This document shows, piece after piece, positions 14,334-16,651 of a stretch of 16,651 bases of DNA; the first letter of the stretch is position 1, and every line of letters begins with the position of its first letter. Under the pieces are notes generated by a model. The model was given only the letters and a program-made list of their open reading frames with translations, ran no database searches and was not told the origin of the DNA. A program made the translations under genes and the position numbers. The stretch covers positions 1-16,651 of the forward strand of contig CAAGHY010000097.1 in the NCBI GenBank assembly GCA_900769735.1, written 5' to 3'. The stretch is from Rikenellaceae bacterium. GTDB lineage: Bacteria; Bacteroidota; Bacteroidia; Bacteroidales; UBA932.

Positions 14334-16274
14334 TTACCAACCTGGGTTCTGAGTGATAGGATAACCTTTCTGAGTGTACTCATCAAGAATATCTGTACAG
14401 ATTGGCTCAAGATAGTTTCTCTGAGTAACAGGATCTCTATCCTGAATGTTGTTAGGGATTCTGAAACCGATCATATCAGCTCTGTTGTCTGAAATGATGT
14501 TACCGTCGCCATCAGCCTCACCATTGTAAACTACAATTGTACCGTCCTCTTTCTGTACTTTAAGTACACCAAACTGAGAAGCAGTCAACAAGTTGAATGA
14601 TTTCTGAAGAGTCTGAGTTTTGTTGAAGTCAACCCAACCACCAACAAGAATATCTGGATTGGTTGCACCCTGCATCAACTCAAGTTTACCCCAACGGCGG
14701 ATATCGTTAACACGGTACTGCTCCAAGTAGAACTCCATACGGCGCTCTCTACGGATCTCCCATAGAAGAGGAGTAGGACAAACACCACCAAGAGTGTTAG
14801 CCTCAACTGAAGAAGTACGTGCTGGATCATCCTGAAGCTCAGCCAATACTAGAGGTGCAGTTTTCTTAACACCTTTAGCAATAGCCTCCTCATCTAGAGG
14901 ACGGTTACGGATAGCGTTGATAGATTTGTCAATGTCATCCTGAGTAACAGCAGCACCACCGTGGTGGTAAGCCAACTCTGCTTTAGCCTCAATGTAGTTA
15001 AGAACTACCTCAGCAAGACGCATAACAGGGAAACCGTTAGTGTTGGTCATTGAACCATATTTAGCAGGTCTAGCCTCACCAGTAGCTTTTACTGCATCCA
15101 AACCGTATGTAGGACCTACACGGTCAATGAATTTAACGCAGTATACACCTGTACCACCTGAAGTAGGCTCATCCCAGAAAGTAGCCTCAAAACGAGGGTC
15201 ACGGGTTACAGCCATATCTTTAAGATCCCAGCTGCCTACGTTCTCAACAGTTGAAGAAGTGTAAGGTTTACCGTCGTTACAGATCCAAGCTTTCAACAAT
15301 GAAAGGTTAGCCATACTTGTCTGGTTCTCATCCAAGTTAGAATAAGAAGCAATACAGTGGGTAATGCTAAGAGCTGCAGAGTACTCTCTGTACATCAAAG
15401 CCTCAGTACCAACCTGTTTCTCAGCACCGAACAATGAACGGAAGTCAACGTCAAATGCATATTTGCCAGAGTTCATTACCATCTGAGCAAAGTTCATTGA
15501 AGCCTGAAGGAATTTCTTTGCAAGGTCAGCTGAACCGCTACCAGCGTGGTAGTTGTACCAAGTACCCTCAAACAACAAATATCTTGAAGCAAAAGCTGCT
15601 GCTACATATTTGTTAAGGTAGTTAGCACCGTCATCAGCTCTAAGGTTCTCAACTGCGAACTCAAAGTCAGCCAATACATTGCTCATAACAGTTGTACGTG
15701 GGTCTCTAGCCTTGAACTGTGAATCAAGGTCAGCAGAACCTACAACCTCCTCAAAGTAAGGAACATCACCGAATGAGATAACAAGACGGCTGTACTCCAT
15801 AGCTCTGAAGAAGCGTGCAGCACCCATCCAGTGGTTGTAAGCCTCATCAGTAAGTTTGCCATCCTCTTTCATCATATCAAGTCTGTCCATAAGTGTATTC
15901 CACTTACGAACCCAACCGAAGTTCCAAGGTGCACCGGCATATTGATATAGCCAGTTTGTACCCTCGTTTCTGTACCAGTTGTCTTCAGGAATAGCCTGAC
16001 GTGTACTTGTCTGTTTACCAGTAGTAGTACGCTCATCAGAGAACTCACCGCTGCTGTATACACCAGGAGCCCATTGCTGGCTCCAAGACGAGTTATATCC
16101 TGTAAAGTAGTTGTTGTAACCGCCATTTACAAACAGACGTATATTGGTCTCAGAGCTCCAGTAGTTCTCGTCGTTCATCTGTGTCTTAGATGCACGATCC
16201 AAATAACCGTTACAACTTGCCAAGGCAAGAAGAGCGATTGAGAATAGTATAAAAGTTAATTTTTTCATTTTCAT
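14334..16274 (-). CDS. SusD/RagB-family surface lipoprotein, long form, with highly-expressed codon usage
   Basis: This is the surface lid of a second SusCD importer. The 646-residue product has a lipoprotein signal with lipobox ALASC (Cys21), then YLDRASKTQMNDENYW. It carries HWMGAARFFRAMEYSRLVISFGDVPY split over residues 148-173, LAEVVLNYIEAKAELAY, and the SusD hallmark LLWEIRRERRMEFY with NDIRRWGKLELM. About 90 residues longer than its plus-strand counterpart, it has extra sequence near the C-terminus, including GEADGDGNIISDN, which resembles a calcium-binding loop. It ends in QNPGW. Starts ATG 16274 and ATG 16268 are both possible; the first is used. In the first 155 codons glycine is GGT in 9 of 12 cases with no GGG, like tsf, which suggests very strong expression. 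The gene follows its susC-like partner by 9 nt. Substrate unknown. Confidence 0.92.
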   Translation of the reverse strand: MKMKKLTFILFSIALLALASCNGYLDRASKTQMNDENYWSSETNIRLFVNGGYNNYFTGYNSSWSQQWAPGVYSSGEFSDERTTTGKQTSTRQAIPEDNWYRNEGTNWLYQYAGAPWNFGWVRKWNTLMDRLDMMKEDGKLTDEAYNHWMGAARFFRAMEYSRLVISFGDVPYFEEVVGSADLDSQFKARDPRTTVMSNVLADFEFAVENLRADDGANYLNKYVAAAFASRYLLFEGTWYNYHAGSGSADLAKKFLQASMNFAQMVMNSGKYAFDVDFRSLFGAEKQVGTEALMYREYSAALSITHCIASYSNLDENQTSMANLSLLKAWICNDGKPYTSSTVENVGSWDLKDMAVTRDPRFEATFWDEPTSGGTGVYCVKFIDRVGPTYGLDAVKATGEARPAKYGSMTNTNGFPVMRLAEVVLNYIEAKAELAYHHGGAAVTQDDIDKSINAIRNRPLDEEAIAKGVKKTAPLVLAELQDDPARTSSVEANTLGGVCPTPLLWEIRRERRMEFYLEQYRVNDIRRWGKLELMQGATNPDILVGGWVDFNKTQTLQKSFNLLTASQFGVLKVQKEDGTIVVYNGEADGDGNIISDNRADMIGFRIPNNIQDRDPVTQRNYLEPICTDILDEYTQKGYPITQNPGW

Positions 16275-16283
16275 TTACCTAAA

Positions 16284-16651
16284 TTAGAATGTTAGCTGAA
16301 CACCAAATGAAGCACTCTTGAACGCTGGAGCACCAACACCGGCTCTGCTAGAGTTGTAGTTGCTGCTATTGAATGAAGAGTAACCTGTTACCTCCTCAAC
16401 GTCAATTGGAAGACCGTTCAAGTTGTCAAATGTCAAGAAGTTCTCCAATGAAACGTATACACGTAGTTTGTCAATATGAGCTTTGTTAAGAACTTTCTCA
16501 GGGATAGAGTAACCCAAAGTTACGTTCTTAAGTCTCAAGTATGACATATCCAATAGATATCTGTCAGAAGTCTGCATGTTGAAGATAGATGAACCACCGC
16601 AGTTTGCAGCTCTTGGATAGAATGCATCGTAGTTAGCATCAACAACTTTAC
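16284..16651 (-). CDS. SusC/RagA-family TonB-dependent receptor, partial (C-terminal 121 residues)
   Basis: This is the last part of an outer-membrane barrel; its start lies beyond the right edge. The frame is open from 16651 and reads KVVDANYDAFYPRAANCGG, then SDRYLLDMSYLRLKNVTLGYS and IPEKVLNKAHIDKLRVYVSLENF. It ends in SASFGVQLTF. The words YLRLKNVTLGYS and LRVYVSLENF are the standard SusC ending, matched in the plus-strand gene by YLRLKNLTIGYS and ARIYFSGENL. The terminal aromatic residue fits BAM recognition of an outer-membrane protein. Codon use (GGT, GCT, CTT, AAC, TTC) agrees with the downstream SusD gene and the ribosomal genes. The stop is 9 nt before the SusD start, so the two form one operon whose promoter is outside the window. 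Confidence 0.92.
   Translation of the reverse strand, partial: KVVDANYDAFYPRAANCGGSSIFNMQTSDRYLLDMSYLRLKNVTLGYSIPEKVLNKAHIDKLRVYVSLENFLTFDNLNGLPIDVEEVTGYSSFNSSNYNSSRAGVGAPAFKSASFGVQLTF

Noticed and set aside
1..16651. CRISPR arrays, tRNA or rRNA genes, transposases, phage genes, toxin-antitoxin or defence genes
   Set aside because: No spaced direct repeats, no cloverleaf-like intergenic sequence and no protein with such motifs was found on either strand.

Overview
The window reads as an ordinary chromosomal segment of a Gram-negative Bacteroidota, probably order Bacteroidales. Four things point there: promoters of the TTTG-N19-TAnnTTTG type, starts preceded by A-rich sequence rather than Shine-Dalgarno sites, two SusC/SusD outer-membrane import pairs, and a DAHP synthase fused to chorismate mutase. 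I cannot name a genus. I see no tRNA, rRNA, CRISPR array, insertion sequence or prophage.

Layout. (1) 1-2793 is a shikimate-pathway block. aroB and aroD (the latter cut by the left edge) form a minus-strand pair with overlapping ends. They diverge, through a 118-bp double promoter, from the fused DAHP synthase-chorismate mutase gene. Together these encode steps 1-3 of the pathway plus the branch step to prephenate. (2) 2794-2938 is a hairpin-rich spacer. (3) 2939-3943 is a tRNA-dihydrouridine synthase gene on the minus strand. (4) 4093-6971 is the translation cluster rplM-rpsI-(204-bp structured spacer)-rpsB-tsf, driven by a consensus promoter and closed by a strong hairpin shared with the convergent next gene. 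(5) 7049-9146 is a minus-strand lpxK-pfkA pair (lipid A 4'-kinase, ATP-dependent phosphofructokinase). (6) 9241-14262 is a plus-strand SusC-SusD pair with a complete TonB-dependent receptor and its surface lipoprotein. (7) 14334-16651 is a second SusC-SusD pair on the minus strand, converging on the first; its receptor gene is cut by the right edge.

The genes belong mainly to core functions: aromatic amino-acid synthesis, tRNA modification, translation, glycolysis and lipid A synthesis. The SusCD pairs are the accessory part. No glycosidase, sulfatase, peptidase or regulator lies beside them, so their substrates cannot be read from the window. The minus-strand SusCD pair uses codons like the ribosomal-protein genes, which suggests very high expression; the plus-strand pair does not.

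I found no wholly new multi-gene system. The best leads are a folded RNA region between rpsI and rpsB, the codon-usage contrast between the two SusCD pairs, a GC-rich palindromic insert at the start of the plus-strand SusC, an iterated hairpin cluster downstream of the DAHP synthase gene, and an apparently missing conserved arginine in AroD.
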